A stretch of 6,404 bases of DNA, taken from contig JAITAE010000143.1 in the NCBI GenBank assembly GCA_031284295.1, forward strand, positions 1 to 6,404, in the 5' to 3' direction. The stretch is from Spirochaetaceae bacterium. GTDB lineage: Bacteria > Spirochaetota > Spirochaetia > Treponematales > Breznakiellaceae. Both the position numbers and the translations under genes were made by a program. Below, one piece after another: positions 1-5,958 of the stretch; position 1 is the stretch's first letter, and each line of letters starts with the position of its first letter. Below the pieces are notes generated by a model. It had not been told where the DNA came from. It worked only from the letters and a program-made list of their open reading frames with translations, and did no database searches.

Positions 1-33
1 GGTAACGGCATGGAAATAGCGCCCCCCTTTTTA

Positions 34-67
34 ATAATCAGCGTTGCCCTAGGGAAGCACTGATTAA
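34..67. repeat. Back-to-back junction of two TA-ended repeat termini
   Basis: An imperfect palindrome is centred between positions 50 and 51: outer arms TAATCAG (35-41) and CTGATTA (60-66), and inner core CCCTAGGG (47-54). Read outward from the central TA, both halves match the same terminus, TAGGGAAGCACTGATT to the right and TAGGGCAACGCTGATT on the reverse strand to the left. The same terminus recurs at 5959-5975 and, inverted, at 6090-6105. The simplest reading is the right end of one small inverted-repeat element (inside positions 1-50) touching the left end of another and sharing a TA. The partner end of the right-hand element was not found, so it may be degenerate. Confidence 0.6.
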
Positions 68-180
68 ATGATGCCCCTGACTGGGTGCGTGGCGGAACTG
101 GGCGGTCTTTGCTACACAATGCCCGCCCAAACACCGGTTACAACCGAAACGTTATGCGTAATTTTTTCTGAAAATTTCAA

Positions 181-218
181 AAATAGAGTTGTTTGGAAAC
201 TTCAGTTTCCGAACAACT
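181..218 (-). terminator. Rho-independent terminator (second, distal) for the leftward operon
   Basis: The arms are 187-201 and 204-218, with 14 Watson-Crick pairs, one G-U pair and a nominal 2-nt loop (in practice the top pairs open). On the minus strand the stem is followed by CTATTTTTG, a U-rich tract. On the plus strand nothing T-rich follows, so the structure works leftward only. It lies just beyond another hairpin terminator, giving a tandem pair about 470-500 nt after the stop of the last operon gene. It could alternatively belong to a repeat element that carries its own terminator. Confidence 0.65.
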
Positions 219-224
219 TCCAGT

Positions 225-265
225 AAAAAACGCAGTTTTGTAAGGCTTTTAGCCTGAAAAACTGC
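225..265 (-). terminator. Rho-independent terminator (first, proximal) for the leftward operon
   Basis: The outer stem pairs GCAGTTTT (232-239) with AAAACTGC (258-265). A small internal loop follows, then an inner stem AGGCT/AGCCT (243-247 with 251-255) with a TTT loop. Read on the minus strand the hairpin ends in CTGC and is followed by GTTTTTTACTGG (six U, from AAAAAA at 225-230), the classic intrinsic terminator layout. No T-tract follows on the plus strand. The distance to the upstream stop codon (688) is unusually long, about 420 nt, and the intervening transcript would be structured. Confidence 0.7.
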
Positions 266-275
266 AAGACTGTGA

Positions 276-294
276 GATAACCAACCGGGTTATC
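276..294. repeat. GATAACC/GGTTATC hairpin
   Basis: A perfect 7-bp stem (276-282 with 288-294) encloses the 5-nt loop AACCG. Nearly the same stem-loop, GATAACCG/CGGTTATC with loop CGAAA, lies at 6050-6072 inside the small element upstream of the iron-sulfur gene. The shared module suggests that both intergenic regions contain members of one repeat family. No other function is visible. Confidence 0.5.
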
Positions 295-406
295 GAACAA
301 GTCCATTAAATCTTGGAATACAACGCAACATATTAATTTTATGTCTGTCTAATTTTTTGAAGTATGAAAATAGGTGGGTATAGAAACAGCATCGTAACCA
401 CGGTAG

Positions 407-473
407 AATGAGCCTCCGCGCGGCAAGCCGCACGGTATCTTGAACGTTGTATTAGTTTGAACGGAGGCTCATT
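407..473. repeat. 12-bp perfect inverted repeat with inner hairpin
   Basis: AATGAGCCTCCG (407-418) is the exact reverse complement of CGGAGGCTCATT (462-473), separated by 43 nt. Inside the loop, GCGGC AA GCCGC (420-431) is itself self-complementary. No T-tract follows on either strand, so this is not an obvious terminator. It may be the core of a short mobile repeat or a structured element in the 3' region of the leftward transcript. Confidence 0.6.
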
Positions 474-498
474 TGAGCCGCGGCAAGCTGAGGGGTAT
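419..498. repeat. Imperfect direct repeat, 60-bp period
   Basis: CGCGGCAAGC occurs at 419-428 and 479-488, and GGTAT at 434-438 and 494-498, both exactly 60 bp apart. TGAGCC also appears next to both copies (409-414 and 474-479). The repeat overlaps the 12-bp inverted repeat, so the two arrangements share sequence. This looks like partial duplication of a short repeat unit rather than a coding repeat. Confidence 0.45.
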
Positions 499-638
499 TA
501 AACCAGATATTACAGAATAAGGTTCTTGAACAAGTCCAATATATGTTAAATATATCGCCGCTACGCGGATACGGCACGTTTTTGAAAAATTATCGCGCAT
601 GGCAGGACTGTTTGCGCTTTGCTGACCTGTTTTTTGGA

Positions 639-671
639 TTTTTTTTGGGGTTGGGGTGGGGGGGGGGGGGG
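639..671. repeat. Homopolymer tract: T8, G4, G4, G14 (G-quadruplex-capable)
   Basis: The plus strand reads eight T (639-646), GGGG (647-650), TT, GGGG (653-656), T and then fourteen G (658-671). These G runs are enough for an intramolecular G-quadruplex on the plus strand, which is the template strand of the leftward operon. It begins 16 nt beyond the stop codon of the last gene. A run of 14 identical bases is prone to slippage, so its length may vary between cells or be misassembled. Because it follows the stop codon it cannot switch the reading frame of the gene before it. Confidence 0.8.
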
Positions 672-687
672 CAGGATGCTACGCGAT

Positions 688-2400
688 TCAATGAAAGCGT
701 AAGTGTGCCGCGCTTACGCGGGCTATTTCCGTCATACAATAATTTTTTACGGCGGACAATAATTCCTTTGCTCCCAATTCCGCACAACGGTATTTTATCG
801 CGGCCACGGTGGGCAGCAGCGTAGTAAATACCAGATGCTCCATATCGGATAATTTACGCTGATATATCGTGATATTTTCTTCCGGCAAAGGCAATTCATT
901 TATTTCTTTACGGTATGTTTCCAAAAATTCTTTTGCCCCGCACAGGGGTTTCCCCGCCGCAAGAAGTTGTACAGGCGCGTTTATTTCAAACATCAAATTT
1001 TGATCATCCTGGCGATCGTCTGTACCAGCGGGACAAAAATTGATAAGGGCCCCCTCACCCGGGGCGGCGTTCAGCCTTATGCCGGTAGACGAAACCTTTT
1101 GTTCAAATTTTTCACGGTACATACTGAGCGCGCGTGTTTGATAGTACCATGAAGAGCCGTTTTCAACGCGCTGTAAAGATTTTGTGTTGTACAAGAAAGA
1201 AGCCGCGGAATTTTCCGCCGGCCCGAAACGGTTCTGCTTTCTGCGAAAATACGAATACAGGTAGGCCGGACGTGTATACAGCTTTCCCTTTGGGTATGAA
1301 AAATCCGCGCCGTATAGTTCGATTACAGAGGCTCCCAGACGTTCCGCCAGCGACAGGGCTGCAAATGTTACGTTTGCGCCCGAAGTATCAATTACCGGGA
1401 AATGCCTGAAAAAATGCGTTGTATAAACGCTGAACGGATGTCCGCCTGAGAAAAAAAAAGTTCTCTTTGCGAGTGTCGTTAAGAGCGGCGGGCTGGACAG
1501 GTCCAGGAACAGAGGGATGTCGGGCGGCAGACGCTTCATAAAATGGTAGTAGCTTATATGTTGGCAATCAATAGATATTACGGCGTCCGGCGGCAGCCCC
1601 GCTTCCAGCAAAGTTGGCAGGGCCGTATCCGTTGATATAAGAAAAAAAGCTTTTCGTTTCCGGGTTATAAGATCAAGCTGTAAATCCAGCGAAGGACCTG
1701 CCGCGCATATAGCCGCGTGTTTTACCGGCGCGAATATGCAGCTCTGTTTTTCCGCGGTAAAAATATTTCGGATAATATTTGAAAACCAGCGTTTGCCGAA
1801 CAGCGCCTGCACGGAATAGTCTGAAGCCACCTTGTCAATCGCGGACTTAACGGCCTCCGCCGCGGGCGTGAAATGCGAATCGTCATGCATTGTACGCGCA
1901 CGCAACGGAAGTGTCCGAATGCCGTTATGTAGCGCCGGCTGAAATGTAGAGAGAATATGTTTTTCGATTTCAGGCGAGCAGGGGTCCGCAAGAATAAAAA
2001 AGCGCGGGTCATTGAATATTTTTATATAATCATAATGACATAAAAGCTCCGCAAGTCCGTTAATATCGTATTCTATTGCCAGTAGGTAAGCCGTATCATC
2101 GCGGGCAAGAATCGCTTCCGCCGCGAAACCGGCGCCGAGCCCCAGTAGCACGACATACTGTTCCCGCGTTAGCGTTGAGGCCAGCTTTTCCGCCTCGCGT
2201 TCTGGAGATACGAGTGAATGTAAAGTATGCGCCGCCCCGCCCGGATCGACCCAAGCCGGAATGTCGCGGTCATCCCGGCTGCCCTCCACAAAACGGTAGC
2301 GCCCCAGCGTCGTTTCCGCGCCGCTAAGCCTCGCGCACAAGGCGGGGTTGCCGCGTGAAAGGGCCAAAAGATTTCTTTCAAAAAATAGATGTTTATCCAT
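688..2400 (-). CDS. Maf/MptE-like (DUF115) protein, putative glycosyltransferase, copy 2
   Basis: The product is 570 aa from the ATG at 2398-2400. That start has GGAAG six bases upstream (2407-2411) and overlaps the previous stop in ATGGATAA. An in-frame ATG ten codons earlier (2430) has no such support. Residues are numbered from the chosen start. A glycine-rich GLGAGFAAE (about 87-95) follows a strand, as in the N-terminal domain of Maf proteins. The DUF115 core carries GKRWFSNIIRN (202-212), CAAGPSLD (232-239), STDTALPTLLEAGLPPD (256-272) with ISIDCQ after it, and SGANVTFAALSLAERLG (340-356) then GADFSYP (364-370). The first and last core motifs match the preceding gene, so the two are paralogs. 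Family members include flagellin glycosylation factors (Maf) and archaeal 6-hydroxymethylpterin pyrophosphokinase (MptE). A sugar-transfer role on flagellin or another surface protein is inference. No signal peptide or membrane span is evident, so it is probably cytoplasmic. It is the last gene of the operon. Confidence 0.85.
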   Translation of the reverse strand: MDKHLFFERNLLALSRGNPALCARLSGAETTLGRYRFVEGSRDDRDIPAWVDPGGAAHTLHSLVSPEREAEKLASTLTREQYVVLLGLGAGFAAEAILARDDTAYLLAIEYDINGLAELLCHYDYIKIFNDPRFFILADPCSPEIEKHILSTFQPALHNGIRTLPLRARTMHDDSHFTPAAEAVKSAIDKVASDYSVQALFGKRWFSNIIRNIFTAEKQSCIFAPVKHAAICAAGPSLDLQLDLITRKRKAFFLISTDTALPTLLEAGLPPDAVISIDCQHISYYHFMKRLPPDIPLFLDLSSPPLLTTLAKRTFFFSGGHPFSVYTTHFFRHFPVIDTSGANVTFAALSLAERLGASVIELYGADFSYPKGKLYTRPAYLYSYFRRKQNRFGPAENSAASFLYNTKSLQRVENGSSWYYQTRALSMYREKFEQKVSSTGIRLNAAPGEGALINFCPAGTDDRQDDQNLMFEINAPVQLLAAGKPLCGAKEFLETYRKEINELPLPEENITIYQRKLSDMEHLVFTTLLPTVAAIKYRCAELGAKELLSAVKNYCMTEIARVSAAHLRFH

Positions 2401-3850
2401 TTTGCGCTTCCACATCGCGGTACTTTTCACTTATCCGCAGCAGTTCTTCCCGCAGGCCGCGGCTTGCGGGCGGCGCACCGTTCACCAGCAGCTCCGACAA
2501 TTCCCCGCTTAATTTTACGCCCGTGTCGGGCGCTTCCAAAGCGTTTACAAGTACCGTGACAAGGCGCGTAACGGGCATCTGTACGCGGTTTTTTTTAAGA
2601 TATTTGAATACACTCGCGCCGCGTTTGCCGCTTCCGCTTTCAACAACAACATTGCCGTCTGTGACAGAATATATTTTGCGCCGATAATTTTGAGAGGCAA
2701 ACCAATCCGCGTAGATTCCATTCGCGCCGGATGCGTTTATCATTTCAGCGCGTTCAAACTGGAGGCTGTACAACGGACGCAAGCGGTTCGCGGAATCAAA
2801 TAAAATTTTATCAAAAGTGTAGGGTTTTGCGTGGGTGCGTATATCCCTGTGCGAAAAATCGATTCCGGCCATATAGACCGTGCCGCCGGACACATAAAGG
2901 GCAAGGTCAAGAGCGGACGCGCCGACAGTTCCGCGCTGGGGAAAAGACAGCGGCGGCATATTAAAACATTTTTGCGCAAGATTTTGAAACAGGGTACCGT
3001 CACTGAAAGGAAGCAGGTTGAACGCGGAACACCATGACGGCAAGGCGGCGCTCAAATTAAACGCAAGCGCCACCGGCGCTTCTTTTTTACAAAACAGGCG
3101 TACCGCTTCAAGCAGGTGAAGAAGCGCCCAGTTTCCTCCGTCGCAGGCAACAATAATGTCCGGCCTTAACCCGGCGTGAAGCAGTGCGCTTACCGCGGAT
3201 GAAACGGCTATCAACAGCGCGCCGCATTTTACCAAACGCCGAATCGCTTCGTAAGCACATTCAAGACCGGGGCCGGCCCCGGCAACAACGCAGTCAGAAT
3301 CGCTCCGCTTAAGCAGAACCATGTTGGTATCATTGTTGAACAAAAAACAATTTTTAATAACGTTTTTTACCCACCTGCGTCCAAAGGCTGAACGTGTCCG
3401 CTTGTTGGCGTCAGATCTTTTTACAAATGCGGCAATGTCTTTGACAAGATTTAAATACTCTTCCCCGTACACAGCCGCGGACGGCCGCCATTCAATAATT
3501 TTAATTTTATCCGCTTCGGTATCGTCCACCTCGTTTTCCAGAAATACCCCGCGATTCACAGGTGAGCCGGGCAGCCATTCCGCATCCGGCGGCGCGGCGC
3601 TTTTACCACGGTAAAACGCGCTGACATGCAGGCTGATAATTTTTGCGCCGGGAAATCTCCTGCGTAAAGACTGAATCAAATAACAAAGCCCGCATTCCGC
3701 CAAAATAATGTATTGAATGTTACCCCGCAGGTTTAACGAAACGATGTAGCGTTCCGCTTCGGTTAAAGGATTGTAACGTGAATGAATCGTTTTTTGTCCT
3801 ACAAGTACAGTGTCCAAACCGCACTGTGAGCGTACAAGCGTTTCTTCCAT
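2393..3850 (-). CDS. Maf/MptE-like (DUF115) protein, putative glycosyltransferase, copy 1
   Basis: The product is 485 aa. The start ATG (3848-3850) lies 3 nt after the stop of the 108-aa gene and has no clear Shine-Dalgarno, so translation probably depends on coupling. The N-terminal IHSRYNPLTEAERY (22-35) resembles the opening of bacterial DUF115 proteins. The core motifs are FGRRWVKNVIKN (156-167), VVAGAGPGLE (188-197, the glycine-rich nucleotide-binding-like loop), AVSSAVSALLHAGLRPD (215-231) with IIVACDGG (232-239), and GTVGASALDLALYVSGG (307-323) then MAGIDFSH (327-334). These align in order with the downstream gene, but overall identity looks low and the N-terminal domain differs, so the duplication is old or the two are specialised. 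The loop reads GPGLE here and GPSLD in the paralog. The family verdict is secure. The substrate is unknown, and transfer of a nonulosonic-acid-type sugar is only a guess from the Maf family. Confidence 0.85.
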   Translation of the reverse strand: MEETLVRSQCGLDTVLVGQKTIHSRYNPLTEAERYIVSLNLRGNIQYIILAECGLCYLIQSLRRRFPGAKIISLHVSAFYRGKSAAPPDAEWLPGSPVNRGVFLENEVDDTEADKIKIIEWRPSAAVYGEEYLNLVKDIAAFVKRSDANKRTRSAFGRRWVKNVIKNCFLFNNDTNMVLLKRSDSDCVVAGAGPGLECAYEAIRRLVKCGALLIAVSSAVSALLHAGLRPDIIVACDGGNWALLHLLEAVRLFCKKEAPVALAFNLSAALPSWCSAFNLLPFSDGTLFQNLAQKCFNMPPLSFPQRGTVGASALDLALYVSGGTVYMAGIDFSHRDIRTHAKPYTFDKILFDSANRLRPLYSLQFERAEMINASGANGIYADWFASQNYRRKIYSVTDGNVVVESGSGKRGASVFKYLKKNRVQMPVTRLVTVLVNALEAPDTGVKLSGELSELLVNGAPPASRGLREELLRISEKYRDVEAQNG

Positions 3851-3853
3851 GCG

Positions 3854-4180
3854 TCAATAATCACGAATAAGATTTACGATTATGTCTGTATTGTTTGACT
3901 CAAAAAAAAGCAGGGGGGCGGCCTCAAGATTTCCGCAAAGCCGGTGCGCAACAAGAGCGCAGTCATACTTTTTAGGAAGCAAAACCATCACGCGCCTGCT
4001 TGGCAGCCGCATGGCCGCGCCGAAAGAAGAAATTATGCCGCCTATCTGTTTATAAAAGTTTTGTTTCGCCTTTTCCTCAAACTCTTTCGGGAAATCCAGG
4101 ACAAAACCCCGTAGCGACAAATGAATCTTTTTGTAACTATCAAGTTTGCGTCTGAGTATATCCAAACCCTGCATTTGCAT
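3854..4180 (-). CDS. Uncharacterised 108-aa protein between scaffold and Maf-like genes
   Basis: I do not recognise this protein. The start codon ATG (4178-4180) shares one base with the preceding stop (TAATG), which argues for translational coupling and for this start. A second Met two codons on is possible. The product is basic in its first two thirds (RRKLDSYKK, KAKQNFYKQ, SRRVMVLLPKK), with no signal peptide or membrane span. The second half reads as strand-helix-strand-helix: RRVMVLLP (62-69), CALVAHRLCGNLEA (74-87), PLLFFES (89-95), TDIIVNLIRDY (98-108), so a small alpha/beta fold is plausible. Its place in a tight operon, its codon use like its neighbours and its overlap with the gene before support it as real. 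A basic protein next to a strongly acidic one suggests that they bind each other, which is untested. Confidence 0.75.
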   Translation of the reverse strand: MQMQGLDILRRKLDSYKKIHLSLRGFVLDFPKEFEEKAKQNFYKQIGGIISSFGAAMRLPSRRVMVLLPKKYDCALVAHRLCGNLEAAPLLFFESNNTDIIVNLIRDY

Positions 4181-5877
4181 TACACGAGCCCCAATTCTTT
4201 GAAGACTTTTTTGTAAGTATCAAACTGTTCGGAACGGGCAAACTCTTCAATTTTTTCGTCCGGCAGCGCTTCCAGCAGCTTGTCCATATATGAAAGAACG
4301 ATCTGCAAATCTTTTTTGAAATAAATCGTATCCAGCGGATCGTAAGCGCTTTGAGCAGCCCCGGCGTCAGCCGGCGCGGGCACGACGATGTCCTCAACCG
4401 GCGCTTCTCCGGAAGAGTCGGAATCGGCACTGAAGCCATAAGTGTCCTCAACCGCATCGACTAAAGGAATTTCATCAAACGTGTCGTTCAATTCCAGATC
4501 GACAGAGATTTCATCTGAAAATGGCTCTGTTTCTTCCACCTCAAAGTCGGTTATATCGTCCGGCGTGTCAAGCTCGGCGACGGGCGTCACTTCTTCCGCC
4601 CCAAAATCGGTCATATCGTCCGGCGCGTCAAGCTCGGTGGCGGACGGCACTTCTTCCGCCCCAAAATCGGTTATATCGTCCGGCACGTCAAGCTCAAGGG
4701 CCGCCGGAGGTTCTTCCGCCATACCGGTCTCTATACTCTCTATACTTTCAATTTTGGCATTACTTAGCACCGCGTCGAGCTCCGTAGCCGACAAGGTCTC
4801 GGTAACTAAATTCTCCGGCATCGCGTCAGGTCCATAAGTTACAGGTTTGCTCGCTGAAGACTCACCGCGAATCGTCGAAATTTCATCTTTTAGGCTGTTT
4901 AGTTCCGCCTTTATTGTCGAAAGTTCATCAACAATTTTTAGCAAAAGTTCGTTTGACAGAGCCCCATCCCTGGTCGCCGCGTCCTTGTCCGTCTTCGGCG
5001 TTTCGGTTTCACCGCTCGTTGTTTGCGGCGTTTCAGGAATATCATCAAGTGTGATCTCGAAGTCATATTCGCCTGCTGAAGTATTGGAATCTTCCGTGCA
5101 TATCCCAAAAGGATGCGTACCTACGACGGACTCTGTGGAAATGCCATTGCCGGAGGCAACCTCGCCTAAATCCACACCAAAACCGGCTTCCTCCACAACG
5201 GCATCGTCCGCGGCAGGCCCGGCGGGAAGCCAGCCTGTAGCGCCCCTGTCCGTCTCCTCCGGCGCTTCGGGTTCACTATTCGTTGTTTGCGGCGTTTCAG
5301 GAATATCATCAAGAGTGATCTCAAAGTCATATTCACCTGCCGAAGTACCAGAATCTTCCGCATTCGCCTCAAAAATGGACGGACCGGGCGCGAACTCTGT
5401 GGAAATGCCATTGCCGGAGGCTTCCTTACCGAAATCGATACCAAAACCGGAATCGTCCACAACGGCATCGTCCGCGGCAGGCCCGGTGGAAAACTCTCCC
5501 GCCGCCGTATCTTCACCAAAATCCACGTTAAAATCGGAATCGTCTACGACAATATCGTCCGCGGCAGGCCCGGCTGAAAACTCTTCCGCCGCCGCATCCG
5601 CCCCGAAATCCACGTCAAAACCGGAGTCATCAGATGCATCCAAAGCGCCGGAAGTTAAGGCCGCCCCGTCTGTGCCGGTACGGTACAAGTTAAAATCAAA
5701 GTCGTCTTCTATGCCCGTTATCTCAGCCGCTTTACCTGTTTCACCTGGGAAAGCGTTATCATCAAAGGCAATATCTTCAGGTTCGCTTTTCACCCATACG
5801 CCGTATTCGTCAAGTTCCTCGGCAGAGCCAATCGCGCTACGGTCTATGAATATCGAGGCTTTTTTTCCGCTTTCCAT
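4180..5877 (-). CDS. Acidic repeat protein with coiled coil, putative scaffold (treponemal type)
   Basis: The product is 565 aa, very rich in Asp, Glu, Ala, Ser, Gly and Thr. The start ATG (5875-5877) has GGGAG six bases upstream. Four regions are visible. Residues 1-35 are non-repetitive and conserved-looking (IFIDRSAIGSAEELDEYGVW, then VKSEPEDI). Residues 83-301 are acidic repeats with 29-aa and 88-aa periods. Residues 312-336 form a coiled coil with hydrophobic residues at L312, I315, L319, I322, L326, L329, I333 and I336, a perfect 3-4 spacing over four heptads. Residues 395-454 are three 20-aa repeats. Residues 512-565 form a compact, helical, non-repetitive C-terminal domain (FKKDLQIVLSYMDKLLEALP, then EEFARSEQFDTYKKVFKELG). 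No signal peptide or membrane span is seen, so it is probably cytoplasmic. Folded ends joined by a disordered acidic middle suggest an adaptor or scaffold. No named family is recognised. It is the first gene of the operon. Confidence 0.85.
   Translation of the reverse strand: MESGKKASIFIDRSAIGSAEELDEYGVWVKSEPEDIAFDDNAFPGETGKAAEITGIEDDFDFNLYRTGTDGAALTSGALDASDDSGFDVDFGADAAAEEFSAGPAADDIVVDDSDFNVDFGEDTAAGEFSTGPAADDAVVDDSGFGIDFGKEASGNGISTEFAPGPSIFEANAEDSGTSAGEYDFEITLDDIPETPQTTNSEPEAPEETDRGATGWLPAGPAADDAVVEEAGFGVDLGEVASGNGISTESVVGTHPFGICTEDSNTSAGEYDFEITLDDIPETPQTTSGETETPKTDKDAATRDGALSNELLLKIVDELSTIKAELNSLKDEISTIRGESSASKPVTYGPDAMPENLVTETLSATELDAVLSNAKIESIESIETGMAEEPPAALELDVPDDITDFGAEEVPSATELDAPDDMTDFGAEEVTPVAELDTPDDITDFEVEETEPFSDEISVDLELNDTFDEIPLVDAVEDTYGFSADSDSSGEAPVEDIVVPAPADAGAAQSAYDPLDTIYFKKDLQIVLSYMDKLLEALPDEKIEEFARSEQFDTYKKVFKELGLV
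4516..4695 (-). repeat. Three tandem 60-bp coding repeats (20 aa)
   Basis: Within the acidic protein, residues 395-414, 415-434 and 435-454 each begin ELD[VAT]PDD[IM]TDF and continue with an acidic GAEEV-like stretch. At DNA level CGGNNNGTCAAGCTC and TTCTTCCGCC recur every 60 bp. The third (C-terminal) copy is the most diverged in protein sequence. Such in-frame tandem repeats readily change copy number, so protein length may differ between strains. Confidence 0.85.
4975..5457 (-). repeat. Two copies of an 88-aa (264-bp) coding repeat
   Basis: Residues 141-213 and 229-301 of the acidic protein align with a constant offset of 88 residues. The best-preserved part, SAGEYDFEITLDDIPETP, is identical at 179-196 and 267-284, and ASGNGISTE is shared upstream (153-161 and 241-249). 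The stretches between have drifted. This is an internal duplication by unequal crossing-over or slippage that has stayed in frame. Confidence 0.85.
5392..5631 (-). repeat. 29-aa (87-bp) tandem coding repeats
   Basis: DDSGFDVDFG, DDSDFNVDFG and DDSGFGIDFG begin at residues 83, 112 and 141 of the acidic protein, exactly 29 apart. The first two units end in GPAADD[IA]VV. Another GPAADDAVV followed by EEAGFGVDLG (220-238) belongs to the later 88-aa duplication. So the repeats arose at two levels, short units first and then a larger block. Confidence 0.8.
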
Positions 5878-5883
5878 GCGTTA

Positions 5884-5888
5884 CTCCC
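5884..5888 (-). promoter_or_regulatory. Shine-Dalgarno of the first operon gene
   Basis: On the minus strand GGGAG sits six bases before the ATG at 5877. This supports that start and fits a transcript beginning about 35 nt upstream. Confidence 0.7.
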
Positions 5889-5919
5889 ACATCCAATTAA
5901 AACGGGTCCGCAAAATCAA

Positions 5920-5949
5920 ATTTTAGCAGCCCAAAATTATTTATGTAAA
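5920..5949 (-). promoter_or_regulatory. Sigma70-type promoter of the leftward operon
   Basis: On the minus strand TTTACA (5949-5944, five of six to TTGACA) and TAAAAT (5925-5920, five of six to TATAAT) are separated by 18 nt. Transcription would start near 5912, leaving a leader of about 35 nt before the ATG. GGCTGCT occurs twice on the minus strand (5957-5951 and 5931-5925), 26 bp apart and bracketing the -35 and spacer, so it could be an operator or chance. The promoter lies directly beside the TA-ended element at 5959. Confidence 0.6.
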
Positions 5950-5958
5950 CAGCAGCCT

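Larger units (their letters stand above)
1..687. other. Non-coding, hairpin-rich intergenic region
   Basis: No open frame here resembles a real protein. The only long frames run through the G-tract or are shadows of the neighbouring gene. The stretch is instead dense in short repeats: a palindromic junction of repeat termini (34-67), a 6-bp stem GGGCGG/CCGCCC (100-105 with 123-128), a 5-bp stem CGGTT/AACCG (135-146), two terminator-like hairpins (187-218, 232-265), a GATAACC/GGTTATC stem (276-282 with 288-294), a 12-bp inverted repeat (407-473) and a homopolymer tract (639-671). The 11-mer GAACAAGTCCA occurs twice (295-305 and 528-538). AATACAACG (317-325) is inverted at 445-453. A weak plus-strand promoter-like pair, TTGAAG (357-362) and TATAGA (379-384) with a 16-nt spacer, leads to no gene. 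It looks like accumulated repeat elements plus the 3' region of the leftward operon. Confidence 0.7.

Noticed and set aside
100..157. Integron attC-like site ending in CGTTATGCG
   Set aside because: The 3' core-like GTTATGC is present, but no matching complementary GCATAAC lies at a suitable distance upstream, and no cassette structure is visible. Treponemes can carry integrons, but the paired core sites are missing.
658..671. Poly-G/C tract as an on/off translational phase switch
   Set aside because: It lies after the TGA at 688-690 of the leftward gene, outside the reading frame, and no rightward gene starts behind it.
590..787. 65-aa minus-strand frame through the poly-C tract
   Set aside because: It overlaps the end of the Maf-like gene in another frame, and its middle is translation of the homopolymer (runs of Pro, Asn and Lys). 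No support.
2401..2430. Ten-codon N-terminal extension of the 570-aa protein
   Set aside because: The ATG at 2400 has GGAAG at six bases and an 8-nt overlap with the previous stop. The upstream ATG would lengthen the overlap to 38 nt without a ribosome binding site.
4516..5631. CRISPR-like array
   Set aside because: The regular repeats here have no unique spacers, stay in frame and encode acidic peptides. They are coding repeats.
4847..5926. 359-aa plus-strand open frame, serine- and proline-rich
   Set aside because: It lies entirely antisense to the acidic repeat gene. Its low-complexity composition mirrors the Asp/Glu/Gly repeats of that gene, and it has no recognisable domain. A shadow frame.
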